The notes under the pieces were generated by a model. That model was not told the origin of the DNA. It saw only the letters and a list, made by a program, of their open reading frames with translations, and searched no databases. Made by a program: the position numbers and the translations under genes. A stretch of 64,000 nt of DNA, taken from NCBI RefSeq assembly GCF_000159315.1, contig NZ_GG669993.1, forward strand, positions 493,934 to 557,933, written 5' to 3'. The DNA is from Lentilactobacillus hilgardii DSM 20176 = ATCC 8290. Its GTDB lineage: Bacteria; Bacillota; Bacilli; Lactobacillales; Lactobacillaceae. Below, piece by piece: positions 47,165-53,881 of this stretch (the first letter of the stretch is position 1; each line of letters begins with the position of its first letter).

Positions 47165-49045
47165 CTAAATCTTGGTACGGTGAACCAATTTAACTGTGTC
47201 TTCAGTGGTATCTTCAGGGAAGTAAATCTGATACCACAAGATAAACGTATAGATCGTAAAAATCTTTTGCATATTGGACTTACCCTCGGCATGCTGCTTA
47301 AGCAGGAAATCCAGCTGATCAACGTTAAAGAACTTTTTGGCTGTATCTGAATGGAATTCATGAACAATCCGTTCATGATATTTCGGATCATTAATCCAAC
47401 TGGCAATTGGTGAAGGGAAGCCTAGTTTTTCCTTTAAAGCAGTCTTTTTAGGCATCTCTCGCTCAGCAGCCGTTCTCAACGCAATCTTAGTCTCTTCAGG
47501 TGTAATTCGAGTCTTAACCGGCATTGTAGAAGCAAACTCAGCAACCTTTTTATCAACCAAAGGTACTCGAACCTCTAATGAATTACACATACTCATTCGG
47601 TCAGCCTTGTGTAAAATATCGTATGGCAACCAGGTATTAATATCAAAGTACTGCATCTGTGTCATCTCATCCTTACCAGCGACATCATCAAAAATATGCT
47701 TGGTATAGGAACCGGAATCAACATTAATTGAAGGATCTTTAAGCACTTTGCTGCGATCGTCATAATTAAAGACGTAATTAACCCGATAGTATCGTTCGCT
47801 CAAGGGTTGTGCCCCTCTGACCAAGAAACGTTTACCATGGAAACGAGGCAATTTACGGGCAACAGCAGCTAGTCCCTTTCTAACCGGTTTCGGTACATAT
47901 TTTTGATAACGGTCAAAAGGAATCGATTCCAAATACGTATTGTAGCCACCGAAGAACTCATCGGCGCCTTCACCTGACAATGCAACTTTAACGTGTTTAG
48001 AAGTTTCTTTTGACAAATAATAAAGTTGAATTGCTGCTGGATTAGACAGTGGCTCATCCATGTAATACATCATGGTTGGCAGGAAATTAAAGTAATCATC
48101 GCCATCCATGTAAATCGGGGTGTTTTTTTGTTTAATTGTCTTGGCAAATTCTGTCGACCATGCCAATTCACTATATTTAGAATGATGGAACCCAATTGAA
48201 AATGATTGAATTGGCTTAAGCTTTGCTGCTTCATTTAATACATAACTTGAATCAATTCCGCTTGATAAGAAGCTACCGACTTCAACATCCGCAATCATGT
48301 GGGCCTTAACTGAATCATCAACAATCTTTTGGATTTTATCAGCATCGCCTTCAATTGTTTGGCTGTTATCAATATGATCATAATTGAATTTATAGTAACG
48401 ATGTGTTTCGGTCTTGCCATCTTTATGAAGGAAATATTGACCGGGGAGCAATTTATAAACGTTCTTAAACATCGTTTCTCTTGAAGGAATAAACTCAAAG
48501 CTCAAATGGATTGGTAAGAGGCGTAAATTGAGTTCTTTTTTAAAATTTGGATGCTCGAGAAAAGCTTTTATTTCAGATCCCCAAAGGAATGTGTCTCCAT
48601 CGTCATAGTAATAAAGCGGTTTAATGCCAAAATGATCTCTTGCGCCAAATACTTCATTATTTTTTTTATCATAAATAACGAACGCGAACATTCCTCTTAA
48701 TTTATCAAGAAGTGCCGGTCCCCATTCTTCATACCCATAAACTAAAACTTCAGAATCAACATCGGTCTTGAATTCGTATCCAAGATCACGAAGTTCTTCT
48801 CGAATTTCTTTGTAATTGTATATTTCACCATTAAAAGTTAGTACCTTTGTCTGGTCAGCATTGAACATCGGCTGACGACCGTGGGCTAAATCAATGATGG
48901 AAAGTCGTCGAAATCCCATTGATACGTTTTCGTCTGCAAAATAAGCCTCGTCATCCGGACCACGATGCTTAATTCTGTCTGCCATGTCATTAATTGTACC
49001 TTCAGGAACATCTTTTTGGTTAACATAACCAACAAATCCACACAT
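47165..49045 (-). CDS. asnB: Glutamine-dependent asparagine synthetase-like amidotransferase
   Basis: The 626-residue enzyme has an N-terminal glutaminase domain starting MCGFVGYV, so Cys2 becomes the nucleophile after Met removal; this fixes the start at ATG 49045 rather than the TTG at 49051. The synthetase domain has the ATP motif LSSGIDSS near residue 255. In lactic bacteria such enzymes make asparagine or amidate peptidoglycan: AsnH amidates the D-Asp cross-bridge in Lactococcus and AsnB1 amidates diaminopimelate in L. plantarum. Position at the head of murE-Asl-racD favours cross-bridge amidation here. Confidence 0.9.
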   Translation of the reverse strand: MCGFVGYVNQKDVPEGTINDMADRIKHRGPDDEAYFADENVSMGFRRLSIIDLAHGRQPMFNADQTKVLTFNGEIYNYKEIREELRDLGYEFKTDVDSEVLVYGYEEWGPALLDKLRGMFAFVIYDKKNNEVFGARDHFGIKPLYYYDDGDTFLWGSEIKAFLEHPNFKKELNLRLLPIHLSFEFIPSRETMFKNVYKLLPGQYFLHKDGKTETHRYYKFNYDHIDNSQTIEGDADKIQKIVDDSVKAHMIADVEVGSFLSSGIDSSYVLNEAAKLKPIQSFSIGFHHSKYSELAWSTEFAKTIKQKNTPIYMDGDDYFNFLPTMMYYMDEPLSNPAAIQLYYLSKETSKHVKVALSGEGADEFFGGYNTYLESIPFDRYQKYVPKPVRKGLAAVARKLPRFHGKRFLVRGAQPLSERYYRVNYVFNYDDRSKVLKDPSINVDSGSYTKHIFDDVAGKDEMTQMQYFDINTWLPYDILHKADRMSMCNSLEVRVPLVDKKVAEFASTMPVKTRITPEETKIALRTAAEREMPKKTALKEKLGFPSPIASWINDPKYHERIVHEFHSDTAKKFFNVDQLDFLLKQHAEGKSNMQKIFTIYTFILWYQIYFPEDTTEDTVKLVHRTKI

Positions 49046-49267
49046 AATCAATTCCCCTTTTGTTGTAAATCTAACTTTGTTAGCCTTAAATACCGAACAT
49101 AACGGTTTTTATTTTATCAGATAACGGCCACAGCTACCAGTAGTATAATGTTTTCTTAAAAAACCGGCGTCACAGTGCAAACAAACCGGCTTTGAATTTC
49201 ATTTTACCACCAATATAAGTTATACTGGTTTTAAGAGTATGAAAAAGCATTGAAGGGAGCGGTACCT

Positions 49268-49516
49268 ATGGATGAAATAGTATTCTTTAACCCGGGGGAC
49301 TCAATTGGTAATTTTCACGACCACAATGAAGCTGTGAAAACTGCCCAAATTTATAAACAAAAACAAGAAGCTGACAAAAAAGTGTTGGTTGTTCACGGTG
49401 CGAACAACCAATCATTTGATATTTTTCTTGCTGATGACGCGATTACGCACAGTAATGAAACCAATACAGATTCCAAATCAAATGAAAAACCATACCGTGT
49501 TTCTGATAAACTTTAA
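49268..49516 (+). CDS. Uncharacterised small acidic protein
   Basis: This 82-residue protein starts MDEIVFFNPGD at ATG 49268 after GGGAGCGGT. It has no membrane segment; the middle is K/Q-rich (IYKQKQEADKK) and the end is polar and serine/asparagine-rich. I do not recognise the family. It is followed by a long perfect hairpin shared with the convergent uspA gene. The ribosome-binding site and the separate transcription unit support it as real. Confidence 0.6.
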   Translation: MDEIVFFNPGDSIGNFHDHNEAVKTAQIYKQKQEADKKVLVVHGANNQSFDIFLADDAITHSNETNTDSKSNEKPYRVSDKL

Positions 49517-49539
49517 TTGTTCACTTGAAATCCTTTCGT

Positions 49540-49606
49540 TTTTAAATAAAGAGCATCTATCAAACATTTTTCATTCAAGTGTTTGATAGATGCTCTTTAT
49601 TTAAAA
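49540..49606 (+). terminator. Bidirectional terminator with 27-bp perfect stem
   Basis: Arms 49540-49566 and 49580-49606 are perfectly complementary across a 13-nt loop. The outer part is A/T-only and acts as the U-run on either strand. It lies between two convergent genes. Confidence 0.88.
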
Positions 49607-49649
49607 CATTCAATAAGCCGCTCTTAAATGAACCGCATTGTCAATCTGA

Positions 49650-50090
49650 CTAGTCTTTAGTGTTAACAACCAACACTTTGGTTGTTGCATTTCTGACAAC
49701 GTAAGCAGTCGTTGAACCAATTAGTAATCGGTTTAAAGCATCAACCCCTGACTTGCCAATCACAATCAGGTCAATCCCATGCTGATCAGGATAAATATGG
49801 GCAATAATGTTTTTTGGATTACCAACATCTGCTGATGTTTCATATGAGACTCCTTGCTCATCAACATACTTTTTAGCGTCACTTAATATCTTATCAGCCA
49901 TCTTCTTCTGATCATCATACATGCTGGGTGGCATTCCCGCTGCACCTGCACCATAATAAAAGTTTGTATTATTAATAACTGTTAACAAACTCAGCTTTGA
50001 ATCAAACTTTTTTGCCAAACTAATTGCTTCTTCTAGTGCCTGCTTCGAGTTACGACTACCATCAAGTGGTATAAGAATGTGTTCATACAT
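49650..50090 (-). CDS. Universal stress protein (UspA family)
   Basis: This 146-residue protein is a single Usp domain. It starts YEHILIPLDGSRNSKQAL, and the ATP-binding motif G-2x-G-9x-G-S/T is present as IGKSGVDALNRLLIGST near residue 113. It probably binds ATP as a dimer in the cytoplasm. A possible minus-strand -10 TATAAT lies at 50137-50142 with no good -35. Which stress induces it is unknown. Confidence 0.93.
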   Translation of the reverse strand: MYEHILIPLDGSRNSKQALEEAISLAKKFDSKLSLLTVINNTNFYYGAGAAGMPPSMYDDQKKMADKILSDAKKYVDEQGVSYETSADVGNPKNIIAHIYPDQHGIDLIVIGKSGVDALNRLLIGSTTAYVVRNATTKVLVVNTKD

Positions 50091-50409
50091 CGTGTCTCAT
50101 CCTTTCTGTGTAAGCGTAATCAACGTCTCTACAATTATTATAATGCTGTTTTTATTAAATAAAAGCAATTAGTAGGGCTTAAATTATACAATTAATCACA
50201 ATAGAAGACGATTATTCATTTTTCTAGAAAAATGGTATTGTTAATCATTAAGAAGTCTTTAAGTATGACTAAAGAATTAAAAATAAATACAATAACATGA
50301 TATTCTATCAAATAATTGTCGCTAAAGCGAGACATCAATATTTAGAAAAACTTTTTAAATGGCAATAGAGTATTAGTTAAAAGTAATTTACGAAAGAGGA
50401 GAATACAAC
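50091..50409. other. AT-rich intergenic region between uspA and the SemiSWEET gene
   Basis: This 319-bp gap between two divergent genes holds the uspA -10 candidate (50137-50142) and the ribosome-binding site GAAAGAGGAG (about 50392-50401) of the SemiSWEET gene. No further gene, RNA or clear repeat was seen. Confidence 0.6.
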
Positions 50410-50724
50410 ATGCGTTTCGATACTTCAAAATATCCAGAAGGAGAAAAAGCCCTTAATCCTAATCATGTCAAAAAGATCAAACTATTAGGCAAAATAGCAA
50501 CCTTCACCTGCATTTCGATGTATGTTTCTTATATCCCAGAAATCATAGCTAACTTTTCTGGTCATCCGGTTTCTCCGATTCAGCCGCTTGTAGCCATGGT
50601 AAATGCCATTTTATGGGTCGGATATGGTTGGTTTAAAACTTATAAAGATTGGCCAGTCATTATATCTAACGTCCCTGGCGTCATTTTCGGAATGATAACA
50701 GTACTGACAGTCTACATTCATTAA
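50410..50724 (+). CDS. SemiSWEET-type sugar transporter
   Basis: This 104-residue protein has three hydrophobic helices after a polar N-terminus (about residues 27-48, 56-74, 82-102). ATFTCISMYVSYIPEI holds the helix 1 proline-containing PQ-loop pattern, and NAILWVGYGWFK the conserved Asn and aromatic residues. Such half-transporters dimerise to move sugars by facilitated diffusion. The substrate cannot be predicted. It has its own terminator. Confidence 0.85.
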   Translation: MRFDTSKYPEGEKALNPNHVKKIKLLGKIATFTCISMYVSYIPEIIANFSGHPVSPIQPLVAMVNAILWVGYGWFKTYKDWPVIISNVPGVIFGMITVLTVYIH

Positions 50725-50735
50725 TAAGCATGATG

Positions 50736-50778
50736 GAGTGGTTGTGACAAGCCTAAATTTTGTCCAACCGCTCTTTTT
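50736..50778 (+). terminator. Terminator of the SemiSWEET gene
   Basis: GAG-GGTTG-GACAA pairs with TTGTC-AACC-CTC and is followed by TTTTT. Confidence 0.8.
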
Positions 50779-50801
50779 ATGTTTTCTAGTGTTAGTTACA
50801 A

Positions 50802-50843
50802 AAAAGAGACCTCGCTAAACGTTAGTTTAACGGGATCTCTTTT
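50802..50843 (-). terminator. Terminator downstream of tRNA-Leu
   Basis: AAAAGAGATCCCGTTAAAC and TTTAGCGAGGTCTCTTTT form an imperfect stem, followed by TTTTTT on the minus strand. Confidence 0.65.
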
Positions 50844-50870
50844 AAAAGAATCTTCAATACGTTATCAATA

Positions 50871-50954
50871 TGCCCCAAGCAGGATTCGAACCTGTACTTG
50901 ATTACTCAAACAGCGACCTGAACGCTGCGCGTCTGCCAGTTCCGCCATTGGGGC
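50871..50954 (-). tRNA. tRNA-Leu (anticodon CAG)
   Basis: An 84-nt class II tRNA with acceptor GCCCCAA/TTGGGGC and discriminator A. Anticodon stem AGCG/CGCT closes loop TTCAGGT with anticodon CAG. A long variable arm (TTTGAGTAATCAAG region) and T-loop GGTTCGAATCC are present. The CCA tail is not encoded. Confidence 0.95.
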
Positions 50955-50980
50955 AACAAAACAACATATCTTATTTTACA

Positions 50981-51679
50981 CTAAAAGTTGTAACTTGAAA
51001 AGATATTTTGACGTTTTGATCGAAATACCAAGAATCGGCTTGCATTAGGATCTCTCTTCATCAAAAGATATCCAATAACTGCCATTAACAGTGCCCCAAC
51101 TACATCTGAAATCAAATCAGTCATTGTATCCATAAGTGCTGCTCTACCAATCAGCATCCGACCTGCAGCTTCATACCGCTGGAGATTCAATCCGGCAAGG
51201 CCATCTGCTGTAAATTCATAAAATTCCCAAAAGACACCGCATGTAACGCCAAATGTAAATGAAAACAGACTCATCAAAAATGGCATATCCCAAGCATTCC
51301 TTCTTGATCGAGAAATACCCTGAAAAATAGCATATCCTAAACCAGCCAGCATAATTGCGGACAAGATATGTTCATACTTATCCCAATATTGAACACCATA
51401 GAATTGCAGACCTGACCCTAGAAAGATAGACATGTATAGGAAAATGTAAAAGAAAATTAATTCCACTTGTGGAAAATAAAAATGGCCAACCCATTCAATG
51501 AAGAAGGGTAACATTGCAATTATAATTCCAATGCCAACCTCAATTAGCAGCAGTGATTGGTTTGAAAACTTTGGCTGACCTCTAAAAAGCCAGTACCCAT
51601 AATAACCTAAATATCCAATCATAGAAATAACGCTAATAACACAAAGCCATGTACTGAATCTAATTTTGCTCATTTGCAT
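50981..51679 (-). CDS. DUF2238/YjdF-like integral membrane protein
   Basis: This 232-residue protein has about six hydrophobic helices. Conserved-looking polar patches occur between them: QYWDKYEHILSA, FWEFYEFTAD and DTMTDLISDVVGAL. These acidic/His pairs suggest a YjdF-type membrane protein of the DUF2238 class, with unknown function. ATG 51679 is preferred to a TTG 24 bases upstream. It is divergent from an OhrR-like regulator, and a candidate OhrR operator lies in its promoter. Confidence 0.7.
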   Translation of the reverse strand: MQMSKIRFSTWLCVISVISMIGYLGYYGYWLFRGQPKFSNQSLLLIEVGIGIIIAMLPFFIEWVGHFYFPQVELIFFYIFLYMSIFLGSGLQFYGVQYWDKYEHILSAIMLAGLGYAIFQGISRSRRNAWDMPFLMSLFSFTFGVTCGVFWEFYEFTADGLAGLNLQRYEAAGRMLIGRAALMDTMTDLISDVVGALLMAVIGYLLMKRDPNASRFLVFRSKRQNIFSSYNF

Positions 51680-51708
51680 TATGTAAAAATCCCCCTTAAC
51701 CAAGTTAG

Positions 51709-51737
51709 ATAATCGACTACAATTTAATCGTTGTTAA
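51709..51737 (-). promoter_or_regulatory. Candidate promoter of the DUF2238 gene with OhrR-like operator
   Basis: On the minus strand a -35 TTAACA (51732-51737) and -10 GATTAT (51709-51714) are spaced 17 bp. Between and across them runs the inverted-repeat-like sequence TACAATTTAATCGTTGTT (51718-51735, plus strand). It resembles the TACAATT/AATTGTA elements of Bacillus OhrR boxes. The site is inferred by pattern only. Confidence 0.45.
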
Positions 51738-51809
51738 AATAAATGCCTTGCTTTTAAAACAAAATAATTTACAATGTTATTATACACTACGCGAACGGAG
51801 TTGAACCAA

Positions 51810-52262
51810 ATGCCAGAAACACAACCAATCAGACTTGACACCCAGTTATGTTTTCAGATCTATACTGCCAATAAAAAATTCAATAAGTTTTACCAAGACG
51901 CCTTAAAACCTTTTAACTTGACCTACCCACAGTACATTGCTTTGTTAACCCTTTGGGAAAACGCACCAATGTCCGTTAAGAAGATCGGTAAACATCTTCA
52001 TCTGGATAGTGGCACTTTAACACCTTTGTTAAAACGACTTGAAAGTCATGGATGGATCACTCGGACTAGAAGCCCTCAAGATGAAAGAACAGTTATCATT
52101 CAATTAACCGATAAGGCACTGGAGCAACGAGATACTGTCTATGATCGTGTTAACAGTTGTCAAGATTTACTGCAACTGTCCAATGAACAAATTGAAGATT
52201 GTACAACTGCCCTAACAATGCTGGATGAACATCTTGATTCATACAACAATGCAGACAAATAA
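51810..52262 (+). CDS. ohrR: MarR-family organic-peroxide sensor (OhrR-like)
   Basis: This 150-residue winged-helix repressor closely resembles Bacillus OhrR. The N-terminal reactive cysteine is kept at residue 14 (QLCFQIY), and tyrosines at 28 and 39 match those that contact the oxidised cysteine. The DNA-recognition region reads HLDSGTLTPLLKRLE, with the wing RSPQDERTV. Start ATG 51810 follows GGAG; an ATG at 51774 overlaps the probable -10 region. No ohr peroxidase gene lies beside it; downstream is only an aldehyde dehydrogenase stump. Confidence 0.88.
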   Translation: MPETQPIRLDTQLCFQIYTANKKFNKFYQDALKPFNLTYPQYIALLTLWENAPMSVKKIGKHLHLDSGTLTPLLKRLESHGWITRTRSPQDERTVIIQLTDKALEQRDTVYDRVNSCQDLLQLSNEQIEDCTTALTMLDEHLDSYNNADK

Positions 52263-52286
52263 TTAAGTTTAATATTTTTACCAATA

Positions 52287-52346
52287 AAAACGTTTCGAAT
52301 CGGTTCATTCCTACTACTAGCAGGGACTGCCATTCGAAACGTTTTT
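52287..52346 (+). terminator. Terminator of ohrR
   Basis: A 14-bp perfect stem (AAAACGTTTCGAAT and complement) closes a ~30-nt loop and runs into TTTTTT, 24 bp after the ohrR stop. Confidence 0.8.
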
Positions 52347-52374
52347 TAGCTATTTTGCTATTTACAAACAATGT

Positions 52375-52596
52375 CTAGTGTTCATACCATCCCACTGGTC
52401 CAGGATTTAAATTGATATTAATTTGTTTTGTTTCTTGATACTCTAGAAGACCATCTTCACCCAATTCACGACCAATACCACTCATTTTATAGCCACCCCA
52501 AGGAGCTTCGTTAAATGTTGGGTTGTAACAATTTATCCATGTAATGCCTGCACGGATTTCCTTAATCACTCGAAGTGCCTTGGCACCATCTTTTGT
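52375..52596 (-). pseudogene. Aldehyde dehydrogenase, C-terminal remnant
   Basis: The last ~73 residues of an NAD-dependent aldehyde dehydrogenase remain, from TKDGAKALRVIKEI to NLNPGPVGWYEH, including the PWGGYKMSGIGRELG block. They resemble the C-terminus of betaine-aldehyde dehydrogenase GbsA. The catalytic cysteine and NAD-binding domain are missing. The remnant begins exactly where the right end of an IS605-like element stops. No 5' part of the gene is present on the other side of that element, so sequence was lost and not merely split. Confidence 0.85.
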
Positions 52597-52720
52597 GTGA
52601 ACTACTCGGACATGAATGGCCGAGCTTCCGGGAACACGAAGTAGTATTTAGGCTGTTACATCGGTATGCCGAAACCCCAACTTACAGAACTTCGCTCTTT
52701 TACCACGGCTAGTTCCTAAC
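52597..52720 (-). ncRNA. Candidate omega-RNA region of copy 1
   Basis: The sequence between the tnpB 3' end and the element boundary is nearly identical in the two copies, with small hairpins such as CGGCATACCG and CTCGGCCATTCATGTCCGAG on the minus strand. In IS605 families this position encodes the guide RNA used by TnpB. The adjoining guide here would read into the aldehyde dehydrogenase remnant. Expression is unknown. Confidence 0.4.
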
Positions 52721-53193
52721 CAATAGCTTTCAGTCCGCAATTAAGGATATTAACTGCCGCATTAATATCTCTGTCATGATGAGTCCGGCATTTAGAACAC
52801 GTCCACTCCCGAATAGTTAAGGGTTTAGCGCCGTCATTCTGACCGCACGCTGAACAGATTTGGGACGTGTTCCTGGCGCTCACCACCAGTAACTGCTTAC
52901 TGTACCAGGCACACTTGTATTCAAGCATGTTGATACCAACTGGCATTAGCGATTGACTTGGCTAGATGGTGATTGTCATCAGATTTTTGGTTTTCAAATC
53001 CTCAATCACAATCATAGTTTCTAACTAAGTCCGTCGTCAGTTTATGCAGGTAATCTTTGCGCTGGTTGGCAATTTTAGCTTGATAACGCGCTTTGGTCAT
53101 TTTAGCCCGTTGCCAAATGGTTGCCACAACTGACCGGTTTGTTCCTAATTGGGGTTATAAGTGCAGCTTAACCCCTTTAACCACCGTGGTCAT
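52677..53193 (-). pseudogene. tnpB: tnpB remnant, internally deleted (copy 1)
   Basis: The zinc-ribbon and last RuvC motif survive ([24 protein letters not shown]), as does an [11 protein letters not shown] block after a frameshift, and the N-terminus MTTVVKGVKL at ATG 53193. The region between a conserved CGTTGCCAA and its second occurrence in copy 2 is gone. A TAG after NCGLKAIG replaces the CAG of copy 2, and further frameshifts exist. The protein is not made in functional form. Confidence 0.85.
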
Positions 53194-53199
53194 ACAAGA

Positions 53200-53571
53200 C
53201 CTCCTCTCGTTTGCGTTGATCGTCAAGGCTCTTAGTAACTGCCTGTTCATTGACAGGATGATTTCGACATCGTCACTCGGCGACCACCAGTGGTGATCCT
53301 TTGGTTGCCAATCATTAGTAGGTAGCTGCGAACACTGACAGAATAGTTGAAAAACCGTCATGCCCTTTAGCCATCAAACCAGGTCAGTGACTGATCGTTT
53401 AGATGGTGCGCCTAACTAGTAGGAGGGCAGAGATTTCAAAACATATTCATCAGCGATTTCGTCAGCCATGCGTTTAAAAGCCCTTTCAACGTGCCCAGTT
53501 AAAGTCACGTTTTGATACTTGGTTCCCCCGTGTGTAATGGCAAATCGGATTATGCAACCAGATTTGGCCAT
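53200..53571 (-). pseudogene. tnpA: tnpA (Y1 transposase) remnant (copy 1)
   Basis: Reading the minus strand from ATG 53571 gives MAKSGCI, then THGGTKYQNVTLTGHVE, a helical region and a LGAPS...WLKGMTVFQLF stretch, with stops and frameshifts. The order (TKY-VLTG, then AP-KG-LF) follows the IS200/IS605 TnpA fold. The HUH histidines and catalytic tyrosine are not clearly retained. It lies directly upstream of tnpB in the same direction. Confidence 0.6.
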
Positions 53572-53699
53572 ACACTAATCTATTTGTACTTTTTAAATAA
53601 TTGTTATAGCATATTAAAAAATGTTACCGTACACGTAAATTCATAAAATAAGGAAATTTATTGGCAGGTAATGATGATAAGCGTTCATTGGACGTAAAA

Positions 53700-53748
53700 A
53701 AGGAGGTTGGGAAAATAGTTAAAAATCAATACCACAACGTTCCTACCT
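53700..53748 (-). terminator. Weak terminator-like structure at the left end of copy 1
   Basis: On the minus strand GGAACGTTGTGG can pair with CCCAACCTCC with bulges and is followed by TTTTTTAC. It would terminate transcripts from the serine hydrolase gene. The T tract is the element's insertion site. Confidence 0.35.
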
Positions 53749-53757
53749 TAAAGTGAA

Positions 53758-53805
53758 GATCCCGTGAAATCAGCTTAAAAAACGCTGATTTCACGGGATC
53801 TTTTT
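53758..53805 (+). terminator. Strong hairpin terminator, plus-strand orientation, no evident gene
   Basis: A 17-bp perfect stem (GATCCCGTGAAATCAGC and complement) across a 9-nt loop is followed by TTTTT on the plus strand. No plus-strand gene precedes it. On the minus strand it could partly serve the serine hydrolase gene, but no T tract follows there. Confidence 0.75.
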
Positions 53806-53881
53806 AAAAAGTAATGTTTTTTGGACTTATGTCCCAGCCACTGCCACTATATCAAAAACAGACGAGTAAAGAACAATCAAA

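Larger units (their letters stand above)
52597..53693 (-). mobile_element. Degraded IS605-like element, copy 1
   Basis: About 1.1 kb, matching copy 2 (55636-57348) along both ends. It keeps the right end, a shortened tnpB and a broken tnpA. Boundaries come from comparing the two copies: both right ends read TAGTTCAC on the minus strand, and both left ends follow TTTTTAC. Relative to copy 2, about 670 bp are missing from the middle of tnpB. It cannot transpose by itself. Confidence 0.8.

Noticed and set aside
52716..52946. Separate small zinc-ribbon protein
   Set aside because: It is the C-terminal end of the broken tnpB of copy 1, matching copy 2 residue by residue.
53155..53361. A 68-codon open frame spanning the left part of element copy 1
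   Set aside because: It is a chance run through tnpA and tnpB remnants; it aligns in pieces with the Y1 transposase and the tnpB start, not with one protein.
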